Below are positions 13,096 through 24,900 of a stretch of 64,000 nucleotides of DNA, piece by piece. The position numbers and the translations under genes were made by a program. How positions within the stretch are numbered: the stretch's first letter is position 1; each line of letters starts with the position of its first letter. The notes beneath the pieces were generated by a model. That model had not been told where the DNA came from and did no database searches. It saw only the letters and a list, made by a program, of their open reading frames with translations. The stretch is from positions 945,419 through 1,009,418 of the forward strand of contig NC_135188.1 in NCBI RefSeq assembly GCF_041146795.1, given 5' to 3'. The stretch is from Maylandia zebra (taxonomy: Eukaryota > Chordata > Actinopteri > Cichliformes > Cichlidae).

Positions 13096-16000
13096 CGACA
13101 CACGTCTTCCTGCTGTGACGAGCCCTTTGTAAATAAGGGAGCAGCAAATAGTTTGTAGCTCACAAAACAGAGTCCGCTGCCTTTGTGGCAGATTTATAAC
13201 AGAGTTATAATAAAAAGCACTTTTAAACTAACCAGGAAAAACATCCTTAATGTGATTGGTTTAAAGGAGAACAAGCGAACGCCACATCAGAAGAAACGCC
13301 AAGTGTTTCTCTCTGCGTCCAAAAGTTTGTAGTAAATATTTTATGAACTCGGCGTTTTGCCTCTTACTGCGAGCTGAACTCCCGTCTGCGTTTTCTCCCC
13401 ATTCCCACCTCCTCGCTGCATCGCTCTCCAGTGATGGTGGTTTCTGCAGGAGATGCGAAACTCAGCGGGACGGTCGTGAAAGGGAAGAATTAGACACAGA
13501 GCGGTCATAGCTGGTTTGAGACGTTTTTCTTTTTGGTTTCTTGGAGCACGTCAGCTTAGAGAGACGAGGCTCCGTCTTTGACTCACGCAGGTTTTATTGT
13601 TTCTGCTTCTTTGGACATTTCTTCACCTTTCCCATGCAGTAAAAGGGTTTTTCTTTCCCCCCTGACTGAGGCTCAGAGGGTTGTGGTGTGATTTATGGGC
13701 TGTAGTCTTTTTATGACACTTTGAACAGAACCACTCCATCATTCTTTGTTTTTCTAATCCCGAGGGAAAAGGTGGGTCCATTACTCCAATCAGAGTGAAG
13801 CTGAACCAAGTCTGAACCGGCTCCTGACTCTCGGCAGCTGAGTGCATTTTTGGATGTTCCTTCTGCCGTGGTAGCTGATGCGCTCAGTTTTACAGAGACG
13901 TGGGGAAATGAGCTTAATTGCACATTCAATGGAGATTTCTATCAAACTAAAAGGACACAAGTTTGAAGGCTTCAAGTGTTTCCAAATTCCTGAATCTTCT
14001 GTTGAAATCTTCTGGTCCAGCTGTGGCTCTTGGATGCATTTCAGCCTCTCAGCAAAGGCCCCACAGAAGAAGTAGGTGGGTGTCACTGAAAGGCAGCTGG
14101 TAATCAGCAGGTTTCCATGAACTAACATATTTTCTGTTCCTCTGGGGAGTGCGGGCTGAGGGGGCAGCTGGATGCTGTCTGCAGAGGCAGTCTCTCCCAC
14201 ACTGACAGTTTCGCTCATTTGTTGCGCTTCTCTCGTGTAAACTCAACATTTGTCTTTATTTTAGCTTTGACACACAAACGCCACATCTGGAAATGACCTT
14301 TGACCCCTGAGCCTGATTGGCATGCAGTGTGTTTAAATGTGCCGTTTCTCAAAACATCCTCCAAAATGGAGGATTCCTCGCTCTGTGGTTATTCAGAGAG
14401 AGATAAGATGAGAGCAAACAGCTTTCAGAGGTTATTGTGACATCTCGTCTCTTTCTCACCAACTCCAAGGACGAGTTTGATCCTCGGCTGCGTCAGCCTG
14501 TTTCATTTGCAGCGCTGCATGCTGGGATTAGTCAGCTCATGTTACCCATAACCTCTGTGTGTAGGTTTCCACCTGTGTGAATGTAAAGCTTTTTTTAAAC
14601 TCTTACATACCGAACGTTTCCCCTTTAATCTTGTGGGAGAGTAAAAGCTGAAGTAAGTTCCTTGAATCCCGTGCAACATGGTAGAAGCTGCTGAGAAAGC
14701 TGGGCCGGTGGCACTTCGTTCACGGGCTCCTGTTTCTGTCAGGGTCTAAAAAAAGATCTACACAAAGCAACAGACAAGACTGTTTTCACACTTCTTGGAC
14801 TGGTCAACACTTTTCCAGTTTGGGAAAGAGGCACCTATTTTTATGTGGATGAAAACCGATGGAGTGTGAGATTGCGGGATAATAACCAAATAAAGACGTT
14901 GGCTAAGCTGGCCTGTTTCTCCCTGGAAGAAGAGAGCGTGTTATTGTGTTTCAGGCAGGAGGGAATGTGAGGAAGGTGTTGGGAGGAGGGGGAAGGAGAA
15001 AGACATCATGGGTGATTTTCCACCCCGTCTGCACTGCTTCAAACATTTGCACCTAATGTTTTCTTTAACGTTTCCACACAAAGTCGGTCCTGTGTTCCCT
15101 GACGCTGCCCGGGAAGCACGATCTGACGTGGGAAAGAGTGTGATGGTTGTCCAAGGATACAGTAGCTCATGTGGTGGCGTCAGCATAGCTTACAGGGAAA
15201 GTCAGGTTGTCTTGGCGTTCCTGCAAGTCTTTCCTTGGATGTCGCTGAAGTTGGAGGGAGTGATGCTCCCCCTGCAGCCCGGTGTCGTCAGTCGCAGCCC
15301 AGACATGCCTGCAGATTCCAGCCGCCTCAGGTCAGGTTGTCTGATCCACTTGAGCTCATACATGGACTCGTTATGTTTGGATAGCTAATGAGATTCTGGA
15401 TCATGAGCGCCTGTTGTACATTATGAGTTCAGACCACTGTGGTCGCTTACGCTCACCCTCCCCTCGCTCTCTAAGGACAGCCAGCAGTTTCACAACACGT
15501 GTCTGAAGCTCGCTGCTGAACAGTGGCGTTATTATCTACTGCTGTTTTGTCTTCAGTGTACAGTCTGAGGCACTTTCAGGAAGAAACACGGGACTCCTAT
15601 CTTGATGGGTGGAATGAAAGAGGCTTTTTAGCAGCGGTGAGGGTTTATTTAGGAATTCCTTTGGCGTGACCTTATTAGATCAGCACATGCTGGGCCGAGG
15701 ACGGGGAGGGTCAAGGACGGGCAGAAAGAGGCCACTGTGCAGATCTGTCAGCAGGAATGGACAAATGAGAGAGGAGGAGGATGGAGCAGATCAAAGCGGA
15801 CCACTTTAACCATGACATCACTCAGAGGAAAAGTTCCACTGGCCCACTTTTCTTTTTTGTCTTCTCCCACAGCGTGTGCTTCATGCGTTAGCCGTGTTTC
15901 ATGTGCACCTTGAGCGTCTGGCTGCTTTCCTCGCTAGCATGGAAAAACTGAGCTGGAGTCCAAATAATGTGTTGGGCTTTTTGATTATATCAGTAGAGCA

Positions 16001-16759
16001 AAAAAAGTCAAGCCTTGGTGTAGCTGAGATGAAGGTGCGGCTCGGTCACTCCTCCTCACACAGTAAAGACATTATGTGGCCGTGTGTCCAGCTAGCTCCT
16101 ACTGAAGCAATGTTTTGTCCATCAAAGCTCCAGAGATTCAAAGACTTAAGTGTGCGAGATGGAAAGGCTAATGTGTAGGTGTAACAACATTTTCCTTGCC
16201 AATTAGAGTCGCGTGAATCAAAAGCAAGCTTTGTAATATGTTTCTGTTAAAGTTTGTGTTTTTTAAAAATGGGCTTCATTCCTGTTAATGTTGGCACGTG
16301 GTCTCAAAACGGGCACTGAAAGCGTCAAACACGAGGTCTTTTCCAGACTTCCTTCCACGCTTGAATTATCAATCAAAGCGCTCGCTGGTGACCTCTGAAG
16401 CAAAGCAGAAGGAAGCATGCGCTCGCCTCATCGGAGGCGATCATCCATTTGGACACATTTTCCCACGGTGGGTTTCTCTTGCAGGCACCGGTGTCAAGTT
16501 TTCACTCAGTATAGCTGCAGCAGCTTTCACTGGCAGTAAAAAGCCTTAAGAGTCAGCAGGTGTGTGCAGGTTTCTTCACCAGGTGAGACCAATCCCAGTC
16601 CTGTCCTCGTTTATTATTGATCTGCTAGAGCCAGCCATTGCTGAGCCATTACAACCCTGGTAAGGAGACGTATTTTGAACCATGACTGACTCGTCTCCTG
16701 CCAACTATGACAGCGTTTCATATCTGCATCTGGCAGATAAACCGAGGTACTGACATTTT

Positions 16760-17210
16760 CATATCCTAAAGATCTGTATAGCTCTGTGTAAATAATCATT
16801 TTGTACAATACGATAATTTTTAATTCTACAACTGTTTACAACTTGCATAGTTCCCATTTCTGTATAGCTGTATATCTCAGATTCTGTAAAGTTATTTATT
16901 TCATATTCTGTATAGTTTTTCATATTTATATCCTGTTCATATCCTGTACATAGCTTGTACTCACTACAGCCTGTACGTACTTATAGTTATAGAATATTCA
17001 CAACATACTTCATACCGTGTACATTATAACATACCATAATAGACCCATTTCTGTAATATACTCACATATCTATATTATTGCTAATATATATTGTAATATA
17101 TCTATATCACTAAAGCACTTCTGGATGGATGCAAACTGCATTTCGTTGCCCTGTACCTGTGCATGTGCAATGACAATAAAGTTGAATTCTATTCTATTCT
17201 AATTCTATCA
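16760..17210 (+). repeat. 3' end of a non-LTR retrotransposon with TTCTA tail
   Basis: An AT-rich block with repeated CTGTATAGTT / CCTGTACATA words leads into GCATTTCGTTGCCCTGTACC, then TGCAATGACAATAAAGTTGA and a (TTCTA)n tail. This ending is a common teleost LINE or LINE-mobilised 3' end. Orientation is plus. The 61-aa frame inside it is a chance reading of AT-rich sequence. Confidence 0.6.
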
Positions 17211-18469
17211 GGACAGATGCACACAAACTGCAGTTTCACTGAGTGGCTGAAGCATACAGCAGCGACGCCTTTCAGCCTATGGCGTTATTTTTGTGCCACT
17301 ATTCTGAGCGCACGTGAACAAACTTTGCAGGTGCAAGTGTTGCATTTTGAGGAGAAATTTATTTCGAGCAAAGAAAAGCTGAATTTGAGTGAACAAAATT
17401 CATTGCTGCGTACAAAAAATGTATTTCAGTATTTGCTATTATCCACACACACACACACAACAGCAGCCCCTCTCGCTCAGTTTTTGCATTTGCGCTCGCT
17501 CACAATGTGTTGCTCACGCTCTCAACATTTCTGCCCGTTCGCGCTCAACTCTTTCTCTACACCGTTATATTTGTGCCACAAAACCAAACTTTTTTTACGT
17601 GCGCTCAGAATAGTGGCAGAAAAATAACGCCGTGTTCAGCCTGCATACCCTCAAGTTTCAAAGCTGTAACATTTTGGGAGGAGTTTGTTTGAAACCTTTG
17701 CAAGAAGAAGTGGAATAGGAGAGGAGTTGTGCACTATAATCTTGAAATTGTTACTATCCTGCAGCTTTTCCTGCCCCTACTTTTGACGTAAACACTAAAA
17801 TCTGTGTAACACTCTCAAAGCTCAAACTTCTTGGTATCTAGAAGCTTATAAAGACTGCTCATCTCTCAGCTGTTCAGAACTGTGTGCAGAGGAACTTGTA
17901 GCGCTGCCATGTGTGCACTGTGTCACATCATCACTGCGTCTTCAGCGCCAGCCCACACCTATCTGCATACTTTTGACTGGAAGGTGCAGCCCCAGAGGAG
18001 AAAAGCATGCAAATGCACATTTAACTTGGCACTAACACGTTCCCACATCAAGAGCACGTCTCTGAGTGGCAGGGCGGTCCAGCAGCTCGTACACAGGTCG
18101 CTCTTTTCAAGGCTGGACACACTGACTGGTGCTTATTCATCTCTGCAGGTGCGGCTTTGAAATTCACGAGGGAGGAGAAAGTCAGCACAGTTTACATCTT
18201 GTACATCATAAGATTTGCTTTCTGTGGCAGAAACTGAGTTTTAAATGCACAGGAAAAATATTCCTGCTGTGTTGTTTTGGAGAGAGTGAAAGCTGAACTC
18301 TGTTCACTGTGACTGACAGTGCAGCTTTCTAACAATCAAATGAATACGTGTAATATGGCTAACTCATTTAAAATCCGTCAGTTTTCACAGTTGCAATCGT
18401 TTGTTTGACAGGAAAAGAAACTACCATCAGAAAGTCTGCCTGTAACATTTGCCTGTAATGTCTCTGGTT

Positions 18470-18505
18470 TAAGATAAGATAACCTTTATTAGTCCCACGT
18501 GTGGG
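18470..18505 (-). repeat. Retroposon 3' tail, reverse orientation
   Basis: AAGATAAGATAACCTTTATT followed by AGTCCCACGTGTGGGAAAT is the reverse complement of a SINE/LINE 3' end. The same tail in forward orientation is visible at 54788-54826 (GGGATTAATAAAGTTCTATC...TTATCTTA). Only the tail is recognisable. Confidence 0.5.
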
Positions 18506-18545
18506 AAATGTGTTGTTTCATGCACGAGTGAGGACGACACTGCAA

Positions 18546-18760
18546 TTCAATTCAGCTTTATTTATACAGCCCCAAATCACAACAGTCGCCTCAATGTGCT
18601 TTATACTGTAAGGTCGACCCTACAATAATACATACAGGGAAAATCCCAACAATCATATGACCCCCTGTGAGCAAGCACTGTGGCGACAGTGGGAAGGAAA
18701 AACTGCCTTTTAACAGGAAGAAACCTCCGTCAGAACCAGGCTCCGGGAGGGGCGGGGCCA
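18546..18760 (+). repeat. Dispersed fish repeat, copy C (best preserved core)
   Basis: It begins TCAATTCAGCTTTATTTATA, has CTCAATGTGCTTTATACTGTA and AAGGTCGACCCTACAATAAT, and a core GACAGTGGGAAGGAAAAACT near 18689 followed by GGAAGAAACCTCCGTCAGAACC. It is the clearest core among the four copies in this window. Non-coding. Confidence 0.6.
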
Positions 18761-21700
18761 TCTGCTGCAGTCAGGTGCTTGATTTGCACGGTCAGCAAAA
18801 AATGAATTGTTTCAGCATTTAGTCTGAGTGTAGTCAGAAGTGATACCAACGATGCAATATTTGCACCACATGCAGAAATATTGCTGCTAATAAAACATCA
18901 GTTGGCTTTACCTACACATGACTGTCTTTATGCCGAACGTTCGGCCGAATAGCGTGATGGAAATCCCACAGCCGTGATTGATTCGGGCTCCGTCATGCTG
19001 AGGGAGTGTTTGATATATGAACATGTGTTTTCAATGCAGAAGCTTCCAGCTTGGACTCACTTGGGGGTTTCGCAGTTTGAGTCAGTACACCGACTCTCAG
19101 AAATACTTTGTTTTATCTCTCCATAAAATGGTAGCGAGCATCTCAGACTGATGACCTCCGGCACTATTAAACTTTGCTATTTGCTAATGAACAGTATATT
19201 TAGTCCTGAGTGTGCAGGGGTCCTCGCACTGTGTGCTGTGTCTGATTGGCTGAATGATTCCTGCCTTGGTAAAGCAGGCCCTGAGCCATGTCGTCCCTGT
19301 GAATGTATGTTAGCAGCTGGGGAGAGAATAGGTGGCTGTACTGTGTACCAAGCTGCTGTGACCTGCTGGTACTGTGCACAAAGCAGATGATCAGAGCTGA
19401 CAACAGTGTCTTAAAGGAGAATGTTGTATCTCGAACGCAGCAGCGTGTGCTGTGCCATCAGCTCCTCCCTCTGGTCCACTTCAGACCGTGCACTCCAGCG
19501 AAGGTTGCATTACTCGTCATCGTGCATGTATGTGCACGTCGTGGTTGTGTAAATTTGATGTTTCCGTTTCTTCCTGTGTGGTTTTCAAAAGCTTTCAAAC
19601 CTTTTATGTTACGCTGAGTTAAAATGTGGAGTTCCCAGTGTTTGCAGCAGGAGTGGGCTGGTAGCCAAACTCGTGCCACAAAGATCATCCATGCTTTTTT
19701 AAAATAAGAAGCTGATCTTGATCTTCAGAACACACGTTCTCATCTACTTATCAACCATCTGATCTTATTCCTTATCTTAAACCTCTGAACTTCATCAGGA
19801 ACGTGTCGAAGACACCTCGGTCTTATCGTAGTTGTGTTCGTGTCTTCAGTCCAGGAATGCTGCTTCACTCTCAGGACTAACCCAGCATGTCCAGCTGGCC
19901 GTCAGACAGACGGGGAGGGATTCTTCAAAAAGAAATTAATTATTTGTGGCTCTGCTTCTTCCATCAGAGCAGGCCACTGCAGCTTTCATGATGTACACTT
20001 CTTGGAAGATTTTATCCCCCACAGAAAACACAAAGACGTCTCTGTTTGTCTATCTTCAGCATGTGAGTTTGTGCATTAAGGTCCCTGCAGGAAAGGATAT
20101 CCGTGCATACATGTGGACTTTCCCGAACTTTATCTAATAAAGAACAAAGGAGCACAAAGCGAGACCTTTACTGTAACAAATGCCTTTTTACTGGCAAACA
20201 TGAATCGGTGCCTGGTGGCCAAATGAGGGGTTGGCGTGTGTGGAGTTCTGTTTTTGTCAGTCCGACATACTCGACTGGAGAGAGGTTAGCTTGTGAAATG
20301 CTGGGGTCTGCTTTAAATTTGCACCTGTTGGCGACATGATGGATTGAGACAATTAGCGTCAGATGGCTCTGCTGCTGAGCAGCCTTCCAGGGGATACGCA
20401 GCCGACATCGTCTCCAACCTTGTCAACTTTCACCTTTCTGTGTTTTGTTCTCTTGTAATCGTTCTGCTCTCTACTCGGCTGCTTCTGCCTACAGTTCGGT
20501 CACTGTCGAGCACTTCATTTGAATTTCGAAGCTCTTTATCGCTCAGTTTTGGCTTTGTTGGTAGCGTGTTTATAGCCATCCAACAGAACGGCAGATTAAA
20601 ACCTGCAGGCACTTATCATGTTTGAGTTCAAACAGAGTGACATCCAGTGAACCAGATCCAATGCAGGCTGGTGTTTAGAGCCCTTTTGTTTGTTGACTGT
20701 ATACAGAGTTGGCTGCAGAGAGAAATGTGTCCGTGTTGAGGCTTGAACGCGATGACTATCTAATCTGAAAGGCACCAGGCGCGTCCTGATAGCCGACTTT
20801 TACAAACCGCGTGGGTCGTTTTAGAGATGAAAAGGGCAAACGTTGGAATTCAAATTGCTCAAGATGCCCTTAATCTTCCCCCTGATCCGTTTGTTTGGTT
20901 TGTTGCTGTTCGGTTGAGGCCGGAGCCAGCAGCGGTGTTTTGTAAAGGTTACATCTAAAAAAAGCAGCTTAATATATGCTGAGCCCAGCGTGGCTTCAAC
21001 CAGCCCCACCGTCGCAGAGGGATGGACTTGGTTTGTAACAGTAACCAAGTGCTGCCTTAGTACTGAGCGGCCCAAAGTGTTCAATCCCCCACATCATTAC
21101 ACCAGCAGGAGTTATTGATACAGGGATCCAGGTTTTCACATCGTTTACATCAAATCCTCAGCCCACCGAGAGCCAGCAGACCGGCAGCGAGTTTCCTCTC
21201 TTCTCCAATCTGGTACCGAGTTTCCTGTTGTTGGCTCAGCACTCGGTGGGCTCTGTGGCTGCTTCAGGATTCAGTGTGGTGTGTGTTCACAGATGCTCTT
21301 CTATATTCGTTGGTTGATTCCTTCCTATCAGCTTGATTGTTGTTTGGTCAGCAGCTTCTGAAATACTCTTATTAGCCTGTCGGGCAATAAAGTCTCTGTC
21401 TTTCCTATTTTGTGCTTGCTTTGAACTTCAGCAGGCGATGGAGAACTAGAGGTAAAAAGCATCAGTGGTCACGCCCAAATGTTCGTCTCGTTGAATGTCT
21501 AAACCTCTCGTTGTTTGGCTTTATGGGCAGCAGTTGTTCAGGTGCAGCGTTGCTGCTTCAGCTCCTGCACATGCTGAGCGTGTGCTTGCCCCCCCGTGTT
21601 GCTGCTTTATGGCAGACGAGCACCTTGGATGCATTTGAGTTTGAGTGAGGAAGAAACACTGTACAAATGATTATTTTATGAGTTCAAAAATCGATGCCAA

Positions 21701-21965
21701 ACATTTTAGGAAAGTAATCTGTTTCTTCGGGCAGATGCTTCAGAAGAACGGCTGCAGATTCTTTCCAGGTATAGCACGTCAGCTTATGGATAACAGAGAG
21801 CTGTCCATCTGTTTAATGCTGCAAACATGAAGATAAATTTATTGTCTGAATTCTACTGTAGTTTGCTCCAAAAATGCCCGTCACAAACTTGAAGTTCTTA
21901 ATTCTGCTGACACGACTATTTCAATAACCCCTTTTTCTTTCTGTCTATGCTCTTTTTATTTCCAG

Positions 21966-24900
21966 TTGCAGCGGCCCGACAAGGCTGCAGAGGCGGCTCA
22001 CACCTACTTCCAGGCCAATCCAGAGCATGTGGAGATGGGCCGGGACCTGGAGCAGTACAAAAACCTGCAGGGCGTCGAGGAAACTCACTTTGTGGACCGA
22101 GAAGCCCGGCCTCACCAGGCAAGACACAAAACCTTAATCTGTCAGACATTTCAGTTTATTTGGGTTTCATGTCCTGATGCATCTTCATAAACCACGTGTA
22201 CTGAATTTAATACAAAAAGCATTTCTGCCCGAGGTTTCACTTTTCCTACTTTGCTTCTTTCCAAAAGTTGGAAACCATGGGAAGCGGCGCTTCCTGTTTG
22301 AAGGGGCTTTGTGTTAATGGTGCTTGCAGTTTAATGACTGGAAACATCTCAGTGGCAGCTGTGGTGAAGCTGCCTCTGAGTGTCTCACTGAGTGAAACTT
22401 GTGCTTCAGTTCAAAGTTTTAACTGTGGATGAGTCCCAAGTGTTTCTGCTGAAGCATGTGCTGCCCCGCCCTTCCTCAGCGGCAGAACGTGACGTTCACC
22501 AGCTGTCATCATTATGGGAATCATATTGCTCTGCGACTATATGGCTGAAATCGTTTTTGTCTTGGTTATCGCCTCCTGTCGCAGCGCTCCTTCACAGCGG
22601 CAGTGCAGTTGTACGATAAAGGCGACTACGAAGGAGCGACTGCTCTCTTTGAGGAGGCGTTGGTGGAATACTACAAGGCAGACGTGGACTGTCGGGCGCT
22701 GTGCCAAGGCCCGCAGAAGTTTGAGGGCCAAGATCACCTCCGATACCGCTACAGCCTCCATGAAGTCGTATCAGGTAAGAAATCAGGCGCTCTGTCGAGG
22801 AGGCGTCTGGGTTCCAGTCTGCCCTTTGACCTTTGCTTTGCTCTCCCGCTTTTCACTGCAGTAAGCAAACAAAAGAAAGCAGTTGAGATCCAGAACCGAG
22901 GTCACGTCTTCTCTCACGTGTCCCGCGCAAAGTCAAAAGCTATGGCACGTCTGTCTGCACCAGTCAGAGTCGAGTTTGAGCTGCATGTTTAAGAGTCCCA
23001 ATAAATCCCAGTTTAGTTGAGTCTGTTCAGAATTATTAGCAGAGCTGTGCGGTTAGCTCTGGGAGGCAGTCGACATGCTTCATAACCATGTTTGGCAGAA
23101 ACGGCCTGAACCCAGGCCAGCTCTCTCTCCCGTCACCTCATTCCACTGCTGCGATCGTTGTTCTTGGCGTCTTTGCTTAAAGGAGCATTAGTTACTACAT
23201 GCCTGGGCTCATTAACTAAAATTGTAGTGACATCCATGCAATTATTGGATGTGTTTTGGTTTTTATTCATTCAGAATATGAAGGTTTCTGTAGCTGAGAC
23301 TCGAGGTGTGACAGATAAAAGGAAACGTGTTGTGAAGCTGACTTTTAGGAGCTTTTATTCTTGTACCTGAACACACCACGAGATAAGCTTTTTTAAACGG
23401 TTCAGTGTTTTTCCCGTCGACAGTTTTGGGGGATTTTAACCACAAAAATGAAAGTTAGTGTAATTTACACAACTTTATCTCCCTAATGGCGTCTCTCAGT
23501 TCAACTCCAAAGGTCACTGGCAGCCTGGCGTCCATCACACTGACAGCTGGCGAAAGGTTAACCGCATAGCTTCATCACAAAATATTGTTCAAACGTTTTT
23601 AATGAGCTGGATAAATAACAGGCATTTATCTCATGCTTCACATACTGCTGTCAGTTTGTGTTGTTTCTGTAGACCTTAATGATCTTGTTGAACCAGATCA
23701 CAGTTATAATTTTAGTATTATTATATTACACTGTGACTGGGCAGGGTGTTATTATCATTATTATTATTGTAAGAGTTTTTGAGTTTGAGCAGTAGCTGCA
23801 GGTTAGTCGTATCCAGGATGCATAAACGCTGAGAGGCTTTGTTTTACTTACAGTTGGAGGCTCATTTTCCACAGCGCTGCCACGGCACAGGCTGCGATCG
23901 TCATAATGCGCAACATGACTCGCATATACGGGAGTTTTAAAGGATTACTTTCTCCTTCACTGACCCAGAAAGTCAAATCCCTTTGCATGATTCAGATCCG
24001 ACCTTTGCTCCTGCGAGAGAGTAAGGAAAGCGCTGCTGCAGCTGCTCAGACATCGCCTCAGTATACTTGCACATAAACGATGAGCACACGTCCTCATAAA
24101 GCACGCTCATCGAGCTCTGCTGGCTCTCCTCTCAGGGATCAACATGAGGAAATCATGTGCTGAGCCTTGTTTTTTGAATTTCCATTAATGTTTCATTCTA
24201 CAAAGATCTGCCAAGACTGGAAACTGCGAGAACCTTTTTCATTTATTCATCAACGTTTTTATCCAGTTATTTTCCAAATTTGGACTCGGAAAGTTCTCAG
24301 ATGTTCTGTGTTTTAGATTAGACTTTACTGGGACTCGTCAGTGTTTTGATGAAGTATCTGCCCTGAGATGAGCTCGGGCTCTTTTCCATTAGACCAGCTG
24401 AAAGTCGGCCTTTAATGTGCGTAAATCCCAGATCTGGTCTCATACCATCTGTATGAGTTGCAGTAACTATAACATGAAGTTTGTTATGTGTGTATGTTGG
24501 AGTGCATTTATGGCGTGTCTGTGCACTTTGAACACAGGACATCCTGTAACAGGATCCCTCCTGCGGCTTCTTTCAGGCCTATTGTCAAACATCTTTTCAG
24601 TTTCTGGAACTATGAACATATAAAGCAACAACATGAGAGTTCGTTCTCTGCACGACCCCGTGGTTACCTGCCTGGAAGAGTTACGTCCTCGTCTCATAGC
24701 AGAAGGAATTTATGCTAAACTCAAATCAAAGACCAGCTCTGAGATCTTTCGTTGTTTGCAGATCACTTCACTCAGGTGCTGCACTGCGAGCACGAGTGTG
24801 TCAGAGACCTCGCCACTCGACCCGGCCGCCTCTCACCTATGGAGAACTACCTGCCTCTGCACTACGATTACCTTCAGTTTGCCTACTTCAAAGGTAGGTT

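Larger units (their letters stand above)
1..21965 (+). other. Long non-coding stretch, inferred partial intron 1 of p3h2
   Basis: No reading frame here resembles a known protein. The next coding exon (21966) starts in phase 0 and corresponds to exon 2 of vertebrate P3H2 genes, whose first intron is typically very long, so I infer that this whole stretch is the 3' part of p3h2 intron 1. Exon 1 should encode about 165 residues (signal peptide, first TPR units and two CxxxC motifs); no frame of that kind is present, so it must lie to the left. The stretch contains repeats listed separately, a short poly-G run near 12597-12610 and a short (TG)n near 12087-12102. Otherwise I see only ordinary non-coding sequence. 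It could also hold lncRNAs or enhancers that cannot be recognised by eye. Confidence 0.6.

Noticed and set aside
17446-17460. Short CACACA run as CRISPR- or satellite-like repeat
   Set aside because: Only about 15 bp; no spacers or regular array anywhere in the window.
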